From Callaeas wilsoni (lineage: Eukaryota; Chordata; Aves; Passeriformes; Callaeidae), in the NCBI GenBank assembly GCA_013398955.1, contig VWPU01004593.1, forward strand, positions 1-64,000: 64,000 bases of DNA, written 5' to 3'. The translations under genes and the position numbers were made by a program. Below are positions 50,701 to 61,600 of this stretch, piece after piece (positions within the stretch are counted from its first letter, which is position 1; every line of letters begins with the position of its first letter). A model generated the notes under the pieces. It saw only the letters and a program-made list of their open reading frames with translations. It made no database searches and was not told where the DNA came from.

Positions 50701-51450
50701 TTGCTTATTTCTTTTTTTGTTTTTCATACTGTAGTTAGGCAGCAGTCTATCCAAAAACAGTTGGCTGTATTAATTCTCCCTAAGTGAAAGCTTTACATGG
50801 GTGTAACTCTTTCTTTTCTTTGGCAGCCAAAGCATTTTTATTTCCAAAACCAGAAAAGTCTGGGTTTTTTTTTCATTCGGTGCCACTTCTAGGTAATGGA
50901 GCTTCAGCACTTACCAACATTTTAAATTAAATTAAAAAGAAAAACTGGAGGAAAAGGGACACAAATGCAAACTGGGAAAGTGGGACAAGGGCAGTGCTGC
51001 AGCTGGCTGCTCAGATGGACAGCATGGAAAGGGCATGACATGGTGAGGGATGTCATCATAATGTTTGAGAAAAAACATGTTTTAAAGCTTCCAAGGGCAG
51101 GCTTTTAATGGAGCACCTATTAACCCCTGAAACTTGTTGCTGCAACATGCTGATCTCCCAGAGCCCTCCACAGAGTTAGGAAGGATTATGGCCAGATACC
51201 AAAATTGGCCTTGGCAGCCGTGCTACAACAAAAAGTGTGCATCAGTTGTGAGCTTTCCTGGGCCAGGCAGTGAGTTAAGTGGGCTTGGGAGTGACCATTC
51301 CAGCACAGGGATGATGCAGAGTGGAAGTGACTGTTCTTGGGACCCCTGGATCCAAGTAGATCTGGACCTGTGTGCTGCTCGATGCTGCAGGTGGGACCGT
51401 GCTGCCGATCCCAGTGTCTGTCAAGAGAAGGGAAGCAAGTTTAGTTAGTA
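47741..51450. other. Intron 2 interval, unique sequence plus a homopolymer pair
   Basis: No gene is supported. A T15 tract followed by an A-rich tract lies at 49361-49411. A unique-looking stretch at about 50080-50200 is AT-rich and has TAATTA and octamer-like motifs. Confidence 0.55.
49361..49411. repeat. T15 / A-rich homopolymer pair
   Basis: Fifteen T, then aaggaaactag, then two A-rich runs separated by ttt. The T and A tracts could pair as a hairpin. It could also mark two opposite retroinsertion tails, but no element body is seen. Confidence 0.75.
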
Positions 51451-51556
51451 CACAGAATCACAGGATGGGTTGGATTGGGTTGGAGGGGACTGTAATGACC
51501 ATCTAGTTCCAACCCTGCTGCCATGGGCAGGGACACCTTCCCCTGGACCAGGTTGC
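51451..51556 (-). mobile_element. CR1 LINE 3' tip, antisense
   Basis: The reverse complement of the CR1 3' terminus. The + strand reads cacagaatcacaggatgggt, then ccatctagttccaaccctgc, catgggcagggacaccttcc and accaggttgctcag. It is a very short truncated copy, ending about 270 bases before the solo LTR. Confidence 0.9.
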
Positions 51557-51827
51557 TCAGATGGGGGAATGCAGGGGCATCACTGGAGGTGCTGGTTCAG
51601 TGTGAGCTCATGTTGGACACAGAGACCCCACAGAGAGCAGAGCTCGGCTGAGGAGTGAGCAGGTGCCTGTCCTGTCACTGCCTGCATGGCAGCAGTGAGG
51701 GGGAAAATCCTTCACGTGGGCTCTTCCTCATTTTTCCCCCTTGATTTCTCTCTGAGAGCTCTCCTGGGTCACGAGAGACTTTGATATTAAATCAGCTCTT
51801 CAGTTCCTGTCTTTTCTCCTGGCCAAA

Positions 51828-52373
51828 TGTTTTGGTTTAGCCCCAGCCCCACACAGCTCAGTCCCCCCTGGTGGGACAGAGGGAGAATCGGAGGGGTGAA
51901 AGTGAGAAAACTTGAAGGTTGAGGTAAAAGCAGTTCGATAGCTAAAGCAAAAGCCACGAATGCACATGAAGCAAAACAAAGGATTCATTCCCCACTTCCC
52001 ATTGCAGGCAGGTGTTCAGCCATCTCCAGGGAAGCTGGGTTCCATCATGCTAAACAGTGACTTGGGAAAGAAATGCCATTGCTCCGAGCATCCCCTCCTT
52101 CTTCCCCCAGCTCTGCGTGCTCAGCCTGATTCCATATGGTCTGGAATATCCCTTGGGTCAGTTGAGGTCAGCTGTCACAGCTGTGTCCCCTCCCAGCTCC
52201 TTGTGCCTCTGCAGCCCCTTCACTGGTGGGATGAGGAGCAGAATGGTCCTTGACTCTCTTAAAAGCACTTCTCAATAACTGAAACATCCCTGTGCTATCA
52301 ACACTGTTCCAAAACAACCCCATACCAGCTATTATGAAGAAAACTTAACTCTATCCCAGCCCAAACCAGCACA
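51828..52373 (-). mobile_element. Solo LTR of an avian endogenous retrovirus
   Basis: This 546-base element reads tgttttggtttagcccc at one end and ccaaaccagcaca at the other. On the minus strand it therefore starts TGTGCTGG and ends CCAAAACA, giving the 5'-TG...CA-3' ends of an LTR. I recognise the body (for example ctatcccagcccaaaccagc, ttgggtcagttgaggtcagc) as a widespread bird LTR, which I recall as ERVL-like; the family name is not certain. No gag, pol or env and no second LTR are nearby, so it is a solo LTR left by LTR-LTR recombination. The expected TATA and poly-A signal positions look mutated. A 5-bp target duplication is not convincing (ccaaa versus ccagg). Confidence 0.85.
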
Positions 52374-55355
52374 CCAGGATGTCTGGCAAGGGATTTTGTC
52401 TCCTTTCAGTCATGCTGCTGAGGCTGCTGCATCAAATCTTTCCTGGCACCTTCCTCGCAGTGTAGCTGGAGACATTGCACAGGTTTATGGATCCCTACCC
52501 AGATTTCCAGAAACTGGCAGTCTTCTCCTCAGCTGTGTGGTAAAAAAGCGTGGAGATGAGAGGCAGAGCCAAACCAGCAGTTCTCTTCTGAGCAGTCGTC
52601 TGCGTCCCAGGGGGGACAGGTTGGTTTAGTCTGTTAGAAATAAGTTAGTGCCAGCTCTGTAGGGAGTGAAATGTCTGGGTGTGGAAGCTCTCACATGGAA
52701 CAGCTCACACAAATTGTGCTTTTTGAACTGCAGCGTCCTGCATTTCTCCTGTCCCCCAATCCAAAAACATCCTCTGGGCTCAGCAGGATGCTTCCTTGTA
52801 AAAGAGATGGAACGTTTGAATGCGACTTCACAGCTACGGGGAGGGTGGTGATGTGGGCTTTGTGTGTTCAGCGTGGAACTCCTGTGATCTTTTTAGTATT
52901 TTTTATAGTACCTAGAGATTTTTTTTTTTTAATGCAGGGACCGTCTCCTGTCCTTCATGTCCCTGGGAGCTGCAGTGGTTCCCTGCAGGGGCTCAGCCTG
53001 TCCACTGGCTCCTTTCAGAGCTCCTTCTGCAGGGGCTTTTGTGTGTGGTCGGCGGGTCCGAGATCTGGGAGCCTAAGGAAGTGAAGTTTGTGTTGGGGAG
53101 TTGAAATACTTGAGGAGAAGTAATTGACCATAATCTGAGAGCAGATCTAGCTATGCAGAGGACAGCTCATCACCATGTTCACAGCAACGGGCTTGTGAAC
53201 GGAAATGGAGCTGATGGATGTTTTCTAATTATTCCCTTGTGTTACAAATGCTAGCAAGCCAGCTTGAAATCTCTGCCCAGAATTCAGAGCCTTAATTTGT
53301 TTGACCTTTCCACTGCTGCAGACACAAGGCTCTATGAATTGCAGTCATCTTCATTAATTTCTCTATTGTTCTGGGGTTGCAAATGAGCTTGTTCTTCTGC
53401 AGATACCGTGTGGAAGATGGAGATACGGCTCAGTGTTGGGCAGCACTTCCGTGTGTTTGAGGGGGTTGTTGAGCCATGCCTTAGTGGAGGATGATCTTCC
53501 AGACAGCTTGAGGGACGTCCTGGCTGCCTGGAGCTGGAGTTCTGTTTAAATCCACTGATGCAGGAGAGGTTTCTCTCCCTTTCCATGTCTTTCTTAGAAA
53601 TAACCAGCTCTAGCCTTTGTAGGCATCCATTTTGACAAAGAATAGTACATTTCAGATAACATATCTCAAGGGTATATGCTGCTCACTGCTCCAGTATCAT
53701 CCTCTTGGCTTGAAAATATTATTCCAACTAATCAGCCTAAAACCCCTTTGAAAGCACATGTGTGCTTTCCACTAGTTTATCAGGGAGACTTTTTAGGCTG
53801 GTTTGCTTTCATGTTTTAATGACCAAAAGATAGAGCTGTGAGGCATCTGCTGGTTCAGATGGATGTCCTGGTACCAAATGTGTGTGTCTGTGAATCACCA
53901 GTGGGTGCAGCAGTAATTTTTGGTAAGTAGGAGGCAGACAAAATTGCTGGTTATGATTTGAAGTCTTGCCCACAGCAGAGCAAGCAAAAGGGATGAATTA
54001 GAGACAGGAATAGTAGCATAGCCTTTTTTTCTTTTTGTGTGCAGGAAACCTCAGAGCACATAATAAACTATTGCCATTTTGATTACCAAAAAAGAAAAAA
54101 AATGACCCCAAAAAACTGAAAGCAAAGATAAAATAAGAAAAACCTCAAGCTTAATGGGTTTGCCAGTAATAAAAATACAGCCCAGAACAAAAGGCTGCAG
54201 AGTGGTTTTTTATATCTTGTATTCAGTACGCTGGATTGAAAAGAAATTGGCAAAAGTGTATTTTTAAAGTCCCCACCTCGCTTGTAGTTTCTCCCAGGAG
54301 GAGGAGTTGCCTTCGTGGCAGCCAGCAGGAACAGTGGCGAGTATGGGAAAAGACATAATTAGGATAGCATTAATTGCTCTTATCAGAGGATTTATTTTAC
54401 AACAGCCCTTTAATTCAGGCTGCCCCACCAGAGTTCAGTGCACTCTCCAGCGATGTCTGTTTTAGTCCTGGGAGCTGTGCGGGGCCTGGCCGGGGACTCT
54501 CCCAAATCCAGCACTGCTTTTTGACTTCAGTGAACAAAGAGCCATTAAATTACACAAACGCACAGCTCCTTCAGGCTGTTCTGCCCAGTGGGACTTGTTT
54601 GAATCCTTATAAATACATTGAACTGACGTTGGCACTTTAAGTAAAGCCTTTCATGTCCTTTCTATATAATGAGTATAGCCTTGCCCACAGCCAGTAATCT
54701 GCTTCCTTCTCTCATGCCTTCCCTCCCCTTACCCCCGATCCGAACCTGCTGCTCCTCATTTAGGGAGGTTGATCCTGCTGTCTGCTGAGCTTCCCCACAT
54801 CCCAGCACAGCTGAGGCATCTTGTGCTCCTGGCAGGTCTTCTGACAGGGGAAGAAGTTGGTACAGAACGCTGGTTTTCTCTGGACACAAATCAGGCTGCA
54901 TTTTAATGACAGTTTGCTGAGTTTTGGTGCGTTGCACTGATACATTTTCTCACTGAGTATCTCAGTGAGCCCAGAAATTACTTCTTCCTTATCCTCTTGC
55001 TGTGGGTGTGGGAACATAGCACCTTTCTAGCACTGCTGGGATGTGGTGGGGCATGGGGAAAAAGCTAAAATTCTGAGTAAGCATTCCCTCTCTGCTGCTC
55101 TTTTAGACTCAAACCAGGAGTTTTTTGGTCTCCAGCACTGACAAAAACTCAGAGGATCCAGCTGTACTGCACAGCAAAGTGCCTTTCAGGGATATCTGGC
55201 CCAGCTGCTGTGCTCCACCCAGGGTGATAGTCTAAGCAAAGCAGAACGCTGCTTAGTCCCAAGTCACTTTTTGTGCCCACAGCTTGTTTTGAGCTTCCTG
55301 CTCTCCAGTGCTTATCCTTCAGGGCTGAGGCTCGAGTTGCTCCAGACCAGTGTCA
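52374..55355. other. Intron 2 interval, unique sequence
   Basis: No gene is supported. A T-rich tract lies around 52918-52931 and an A-rich patch around 54085-54115. A motif-rich AT stretch at about 54350-54400 contains TAATTA, ATTAAT and TTATCA (GATA) cores. Confidence 0.5.
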
Positions 55356-55875
55356 TTACTGGAGCGGCATAAAATGCGCAATTTGCCGGTGTCTGGAGGA
55401 ATCTTGTGTCCCTGCAGGTCCAGGGGCGTCCCCCGTCCACGTTGCTGGGGAGGCTGCGGCTGCTCTCGGCCGATTCCTGGCAGCGTTTGGGGGCTGGCTT
55501 AGCACAGGGCTTGACAATGGATTTTCCACGAGGCGCAGCACACGGCAGTGCCCGGAGCCGGCTGCCGTCCGGCCGCTCCTCGTTAGGAAATTGGACGCTG
55601 CGGTTGGCAGAGGCAGCAGCACTGCGGATCCACCACGGCTCTGGGTCTGCTTCTCCTGCCCAGAAAAGCGACTGGAGCGCAAGCGATTGGAAGAGCAGGC
55701 GATGTTTGGAGCCACAGCTTGTAGGGCGCTCGGTCCTGGTACCCCTGGGCTTCCCTCGATTGGTCTCGTGTGCATCACAGATCGTGCAGTTTCACCCAGG
55801 CGTGTCCGTATTAACTCAAGAATTTCAGCCTAATCCAGTTTTGCTCCGGAGGGACGAAGGAGAGGTTAATTCCTG
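55356..55875. promoter_or_regulatory. Intragenic CpG-rich block
   Basis: About 500 bases are clearly richer in GC, and in CpG, than the flanking intron; by eye I count roughly 40 CpG, near the number expected without CpG depletion. The densest part is about 55430-55600 (for example cacggcagtgcccggagccg). Long frames are open on both strands (55273-55833 and 55406-55876 on +, 55356-55778 on -), as high GC alone can cause. None resembles a protein I know. It could be an alternative promoter/first exon, an enhancer-like CpG island, or a GC-rich insertion. Function is inference. Confidence 0.45.
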
Positions 55876-58572
55876 ATCGTCTCCACAGACAGATGATTGA
55901 TTAGGGGAGAGATGCTTAAGTGGTCCTAAGAGAGAAGCATATCCCACATTGCGGGAGGAGAGGCTCTGGGGGAAGGATTTAGTCTCCCATCTGTCCTGGA
56001 ATAGGAATTGTTCCTGTCACCAGCTCTGGTGGCCTACAGTGACCTTCATTATGGATAAATAGCCAGACCTCTTAAAAAAAGATCTGTATCTTACTTGGGA
56101 CTTGGTCTGGTGGGAGATGCTCAGCAGCTTCTCTGAGCAAAGCCCCCGTGTTCCTTGGTCTTCTCCACCCATATCTTTTGCTGCCAAAAATACATGTAAC
56201 ACCAAACCTTCCCTGTTGCTGGTGGAGTCTTCTGAAGCTCTGAAATAAAAGTTCATTAGCACAGGACTGTGAGTGGTAGGGACAAGTGGAGAAAGGTAAA
56301 GGCAGTTGTGTAAGGTAATGAGCTATATGGAGACTTTAGGGGTTCTGGTGCAGACAGCACGGTTGGTCACATGTAAAGCAAGTGGGATGCTCTGTGCAAC
56401 AGCTTCCAGAAACTTTATTTTAAAAATAATTTTTTTTTTAAAAATAGGCTTTAATCTGAGCTTTAGGTCAGAGCACTTGGGCAGTGGTATATAATCTCGC
56501 CCACTTTTTTCATTTTGGTGAAGCTGTTCAAAAGTTCAGCCACTTTGACAGTGTGGTGTCCCTGTTTTCAGCTCTTGGATCTTCTTACACCTTTAAATCA
56601 GTTAATGGAAGCCCATTTCCATATTGTGAGATAGTAACTACCCACACTTAGTGTTGAAACTCGGACTTTCTTTGTGACTGCCTTTCCCACCTTGTTACTG
56701 CTGCTTTATCATAAACCCTCCAATGGCCAATGCATGTGGTGTCCATTCTTTTGTGTGCCAGGCACTGAAGTAAATGTTGGTCTGTCAAAATGTGCTTTTT
56801 GAATGTGCTTTGCCCAAGAGAAGTAGGTGTGAACAGCTCCTATTTCAGTTCTTGTTAGAGTTTTTGTATTGACTATTTTGCCATCTGCCACTGCTGTCCC
56901 TCACGTACCAAAGGCTGATTCTGCTCTCCAGGCTTGTTCTGAGGTAGAAAAAGTGGCACGTTTCTACTGCTGAGTCAATGGAACAGTGACACACAGCAGC
57001 ATTGCTCTGCCGTGTGGTCCAGAGAGCATTTCAAATGGAATAAATCCTGCAATCCTGTTAAAACCATGCCAAAACGCTTTTCAGACTGGGTAAGTATTAA
57101 TAGCAGGCTGACAGGAGTTGCTTGCAGACTGTCATCTCTAGTTTTAGCCACCTTGGGAGGGAGGAACTGTGAGGGGTTTCTAAGCCAAAATCTCTGAGGC
57201 TCTTTCTCTCCTTAGAGGGGAAAGGAAGTGATGGTCAGATCTCCAAGATGATGTCTAATATGATCTCTGTTTAAGCCATCGATCCAGGAACAGAAAGTCC
57301 GTGTTCCCAGATCTCTTAGGAGAGTCACTCTTACAGGATGAGGTTGCCAAGTCTTCCAAGACTTTAATTATCATGCTGTAATTCCATCTGCAACCTTAAT
57401 AAAGACGATGTCGTGAGTGCTGATCTGCTTTCGTCCTCCTTTTGCATACCATGGGCTGATACACGAATGTTTGCATTTTTGGCATTCTTGATTTTTAGGT
57501 TTTTCTCTTAAAACGAGAGGAGAGACTGCATGAAAGTCAAAAGAAGTACAGTCAATCCTCAATGCAGTCGGGGTAGAATTTGCCCAGCTGCCAAAATGAG
57601 GTTCAGATATTTTACTGGGTGACACAAAATAAATGTTTAATTCATCGTGCGTAACACTTTAAGTAAATATCACTTGGCCACCCTCTAATGAGGATATGCT
57701 TGACCATTGACACCTCGTATTCTGGCTGTAGTTTCTCTCACTAGTTTTTATGGCAGACTGTACATGTTTTAGAAAAAACAACATTCAAAATACAATTCGT
57801 TCAATCTTGGCTAAAATGAGTCTTCAGTTTTGTAACGTCACGTTTGAAACCCTGCATTTAAATTGCTGCTTGCAGACAGCCTTCAGGATTCAAACTGAGC
57901 TTAAAACTGAGTTTTACGGAGCAATAAACTGCAATGTCAGATTATACTAGGTGATGGTAACATACAGCTACTGTCTACTTTAACTGAAGACCTTAAAACT
58001 TCTCTTCCATTTCGCCTTCTTGAAAGACATTTGCTTATTCCCTGCATCCCATGCCATGCTGCACCCACCTTCATGCTGGTTTTCTAGAGGTTTAGCCTGT
58101 GCTTGACGAGGGGAGCAGTTAGTTTTTGAGCCTGGCTGCATGGAGGAAGCAGAAATTTGGTTAGTGATTATTCTTTCTCACTGCTGTTTGTTACATAACC
58201 AGAGCTGTTTCTTGGACAAACCAGCCAGAGAGTGAAGAGAAAGGGAAAATCTCTGTGAATAATGGAGTGGCTGCAGGAGGGCTCTCCCTGCTCCTGGTTG
58301 TAACAGGTGGGAGGGCAGAGGGAGTAGAAGGTGGACATAACCACAGCCTTTGTAAATACAGATTTCCTAGGTAAACAGGGATTTGTGGAGCACAAATCTC
58401 ATCCACTGCAGTGAGTTATTTGTTGCAGGTGTAGTGAGTCCCTTCTCCTCTTTCCACAGCTGCTGTTTCTCACCAGGCTTTTGTCCTTTTCCTAAGGGTC
58501 AAGCATCTCTGATTTGGGGCAGCCTTAGTTCTTAAGGTATTATCACATTCGCACTGTGCTGTTCTTTCTGGG
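55876..58572. other. Intron 2 interval, unique sequence
   Basis: No gene or recognisable transposable element. Low-complexity A/T tracts occur around 56417-56446. The rest looks unique. Confidence 0.5.
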
Positions 58573-58692
58573 AAGGCAGAAAATTAGGGGTAAATGAAGG
58601 TAGGAAGTTAGGGTTAAATGAAGGTAGGAGGTTAGGGTTAAATGAAGGTAGGAAGTTAGGGGTAAATGAAGGTGGGAAGTTAGGGTTAAATA
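58573..58692. repeat. 24-bp tandem repeat with TTAGGG, 5 units
   Basis: Five units of exactly 24 bases (58573-58596, 58597-58620, 58621-58644, 58645-58668, 58669-58692), each aaggyag/aaggtgg, then ttagggttaaat or ttaggggtaaat. The first unit is the most diverged. Three units contain TTAGGGTTA. Open minus-strand frames over it are repeat translations. It is unrelated in sequence to the 24-bp array at 20.65 kb. Confidence 0.95.
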
Positions 58693-61600
58693 AAGGCAGC
58701 TGAGGGGGAGGCAGCTCTTGACCACTGCCAAGTACTCTGTGGGGCTGTGGGCTCCAGCAGCTTCTCAAATCAGCTCCCCCTGGTTTATGTCAGCAGTGAG
58801 ACCCAGATGGTGCTGATAAACCTGTGGCTATTTCAGTTTTGCTGAGGAGGGCTTGGCAGGAGATCACACACCTCTCCCAGCATCTTCCCAGGCTGCCTTA
58901 GCAAAGGGGCTGCAGCTCTTCCACGTCGTTCTTGGATGGAAAGCGCTGCCTGTTCTGACGAGGAAAGCTGCTCCAGAAGCTCACTAGCACCACTCCCCTG
59001 TCTTCAGGCACGGCTCTTCCTGCTGCTTGTGTTGCTGCCAGGACTCAAACATCAGGGAAACCAGAATGTTTGCACTGTGAGCTAATCTACTCTTTAAAGA
59101 TGTTAGATAATGTCATAAAATAGCTCAGCGGTGCATTGCAATTACCTTTCACATTTCGTCATGCTTCGAAAATTTTTGTCTTCTGAAACTAGGACTGTAT
59201 TTTTAGTACAGTGCAATCAAAAATGTCTGGCCAAGAACCTGATATAGTACCTAGGAAAATGGAAATATTCCTTTAAATATCTTCCAGAGCTGTGGTTTCC
59301 GCTGAGTATTAAACTCCATTTGTTATGTCCTGATTACATACTTTGGTCTGGGTGATATATTGGCTTGGTTTTATAATTCCGTATATATGGACAGTTTGAT
59401 CTCTTCCTTGTATTTTTAATAACAGAAAGCACAACCTAGACTTTTATTTTAGCATGATGTAAGCATAATTATTTAGTGGGCAAGAGAATCAAGATTACAT
59501 TCTTTTGCTTGCGACTGAGGCTTACAGATTTATTATTGTTTTGTTTTTTCTTCATGGTTATGGCCAAAAGATTCATGCTATTAAACCCCAAACCATTATG
59601 TCAGGGTAATGGTTTCTGTAACTTGGAAGTGAAGAAAGAAACCGAATCTAGAGTTGGATAAGTCACCACTGGGTTTGGAGTGGATTTGGTGTTTGGATTT
59701 GATATCATTCAGTAGTGGCATGAATTAGTGCATCTCTTACAAACCTGCATCATAGTTCACACAGTTCACTCCTCCTGGCATTTTGCAGCATTCAGGGCAC
59801 AAATTATTAGAGTGGTCTCGACTACTCTCAGAAAGTACAACCTCTTGCTGTCATCTGCTCTTTTCCAGTCTTCAGTATATCTCTTTTCCTGTAAGGAAAT
59901 TTCTAGGCTGGCATTTATCACACCACTTCCTACCTGACACGGTGTCTGTGCAGAACTGCTCAGCTCCCGCTGCCACCTTGACCGAGCCGTCAGCTCTTGT
60001 CAGCACACACTTCTCGTGGCCATGAGCCATCTGATCCCTGTCTAGTTGCTCTCCTATGGAACACAAAGCAAACCCAGAGCAGAGCAGATAAATGTCCTTT
60101 CAAGGCAGTTCCAGTGTCAGCACCAGTGTGAGTTGTCTGAGGGATGGAGTTGAGAAGGATGTTGTGGATAGGGCTGGGTTTTGATGTGGGTTTTTTGATG
60201 TTGGGGGGTTGTTTCACTTTCCGTTTACTTCAGCCCTTCGACAGAACAGAGAGGCTGACATGTCAGGGGTTGGGTGGTTTCTCTCCCTTTCAGAGTGGGC
60301 AGGAGGGCTACACCGCAGGAGAAAACCAACATGCAAGGAGCCCACGAAGCTGGACTTCCAGGGAGAGGAAGGTTTTCCACGATCTAATTCTTGACTTGTT
60401 GCACATAACATTGTCCATCTGCTAAGATAGTGCTGTTACTCTGCTAGTGGACCACAGGACCTGGACACTCATCCCTGCTGCCAGGGGACAGTGCCTGCTG
60501 TAGTGGGAGGGCAGCGTCCGGCAGGTGCCAGCTCTGCTGGGTCCTTAGGTTCTGGCCACGTCGCTTCAGTCCCAGCCATAAAACCTCTTTCTTAGAAATC
60601 CTCCGAGTGTGAAATCCCAGTCCTCAAGAACAGCCAGTACTTTGGTTGGAAATCAGCATAAAGCAGTGAGCAGTACAGCATGTTGTGTAAATAACATGTG
60701 TTTGTGTCCTCACCCCTTCAGAAGGGAGGCAAAGAAGTGTCCTTGGGAGTTGATGGATTTAGTGGGGTTTGTATGTGATTTCTTTTAATATGCTTCAAAT
60801 TAGTCACAGTGCTTTATTTCCTAGGCTTCGTTAAGCTTGTGGTCTGACCATATTGTGATAGTCACTCCTGACAGTTTGCTCAATACTAGTTTTAATATCC
60901 GGATATAGATTTCTTCAATATCCTGCAATGCATTTTTCAGTGCTTTTCTGGATAATGCTAATACTAAACAGTCTGTGATGTACCAGGCCCCTGAGCTACA
61001 TTTTAAGGTTAGCATAATGCTTTCCATCTCTCTTCTTTGCGCAACACAGACTCCTGTTACGTGTTGAGGGTTTTTTAGGACATAAAGTACCCGAAAGGAG
61101 GTTCTTGCTTAAGAAGTACTATAAGACAGCACAACGGTGCTGCAAACTTGCCTCCTCTGCTCTGATCTGTGCTTCTCCCTTCTACTCTCCCTCTGTCTTT
61201 GCTCCTCTCCTTTTTTAACTGTGGGAAATATCCAACAATGCACTGTTTCCATGGAAAACAAATGCTCAGGAGATCATCTCTGTATTCTTCTGGCTTAAAG
61301 TTCTGTAGAAACAAATGTCATTCCAGAGGGGAAAATAAAAGTTCTCTTTAGACAGTTTGCTGAATAAAAAGGTGGCACACTGAACAGATCAGGCTCGATT
61401 TGTTGCCTCTGTTCCTGTGGCACTACTGAATTAGCTGTTAAAATTTCTGTGAAGGGAGGAAACAACTATTTTGAAAGTCAAGAGGTCAAACTTCTCTCAG
61501 AGACAGAGATTTGTTAGTTGCTGGTGTGTGTTGAAGCACTTCTGCACCAGGTGCAGATTTGCTCTCTCCAAACACAGAGCCTTTGAACATATTATCATTG

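Noticed and set aside
58573..58692. Interstitial telomere
   Set aside because: TTAGGG is not in consecutive repeats; the true unit is 24 bases.
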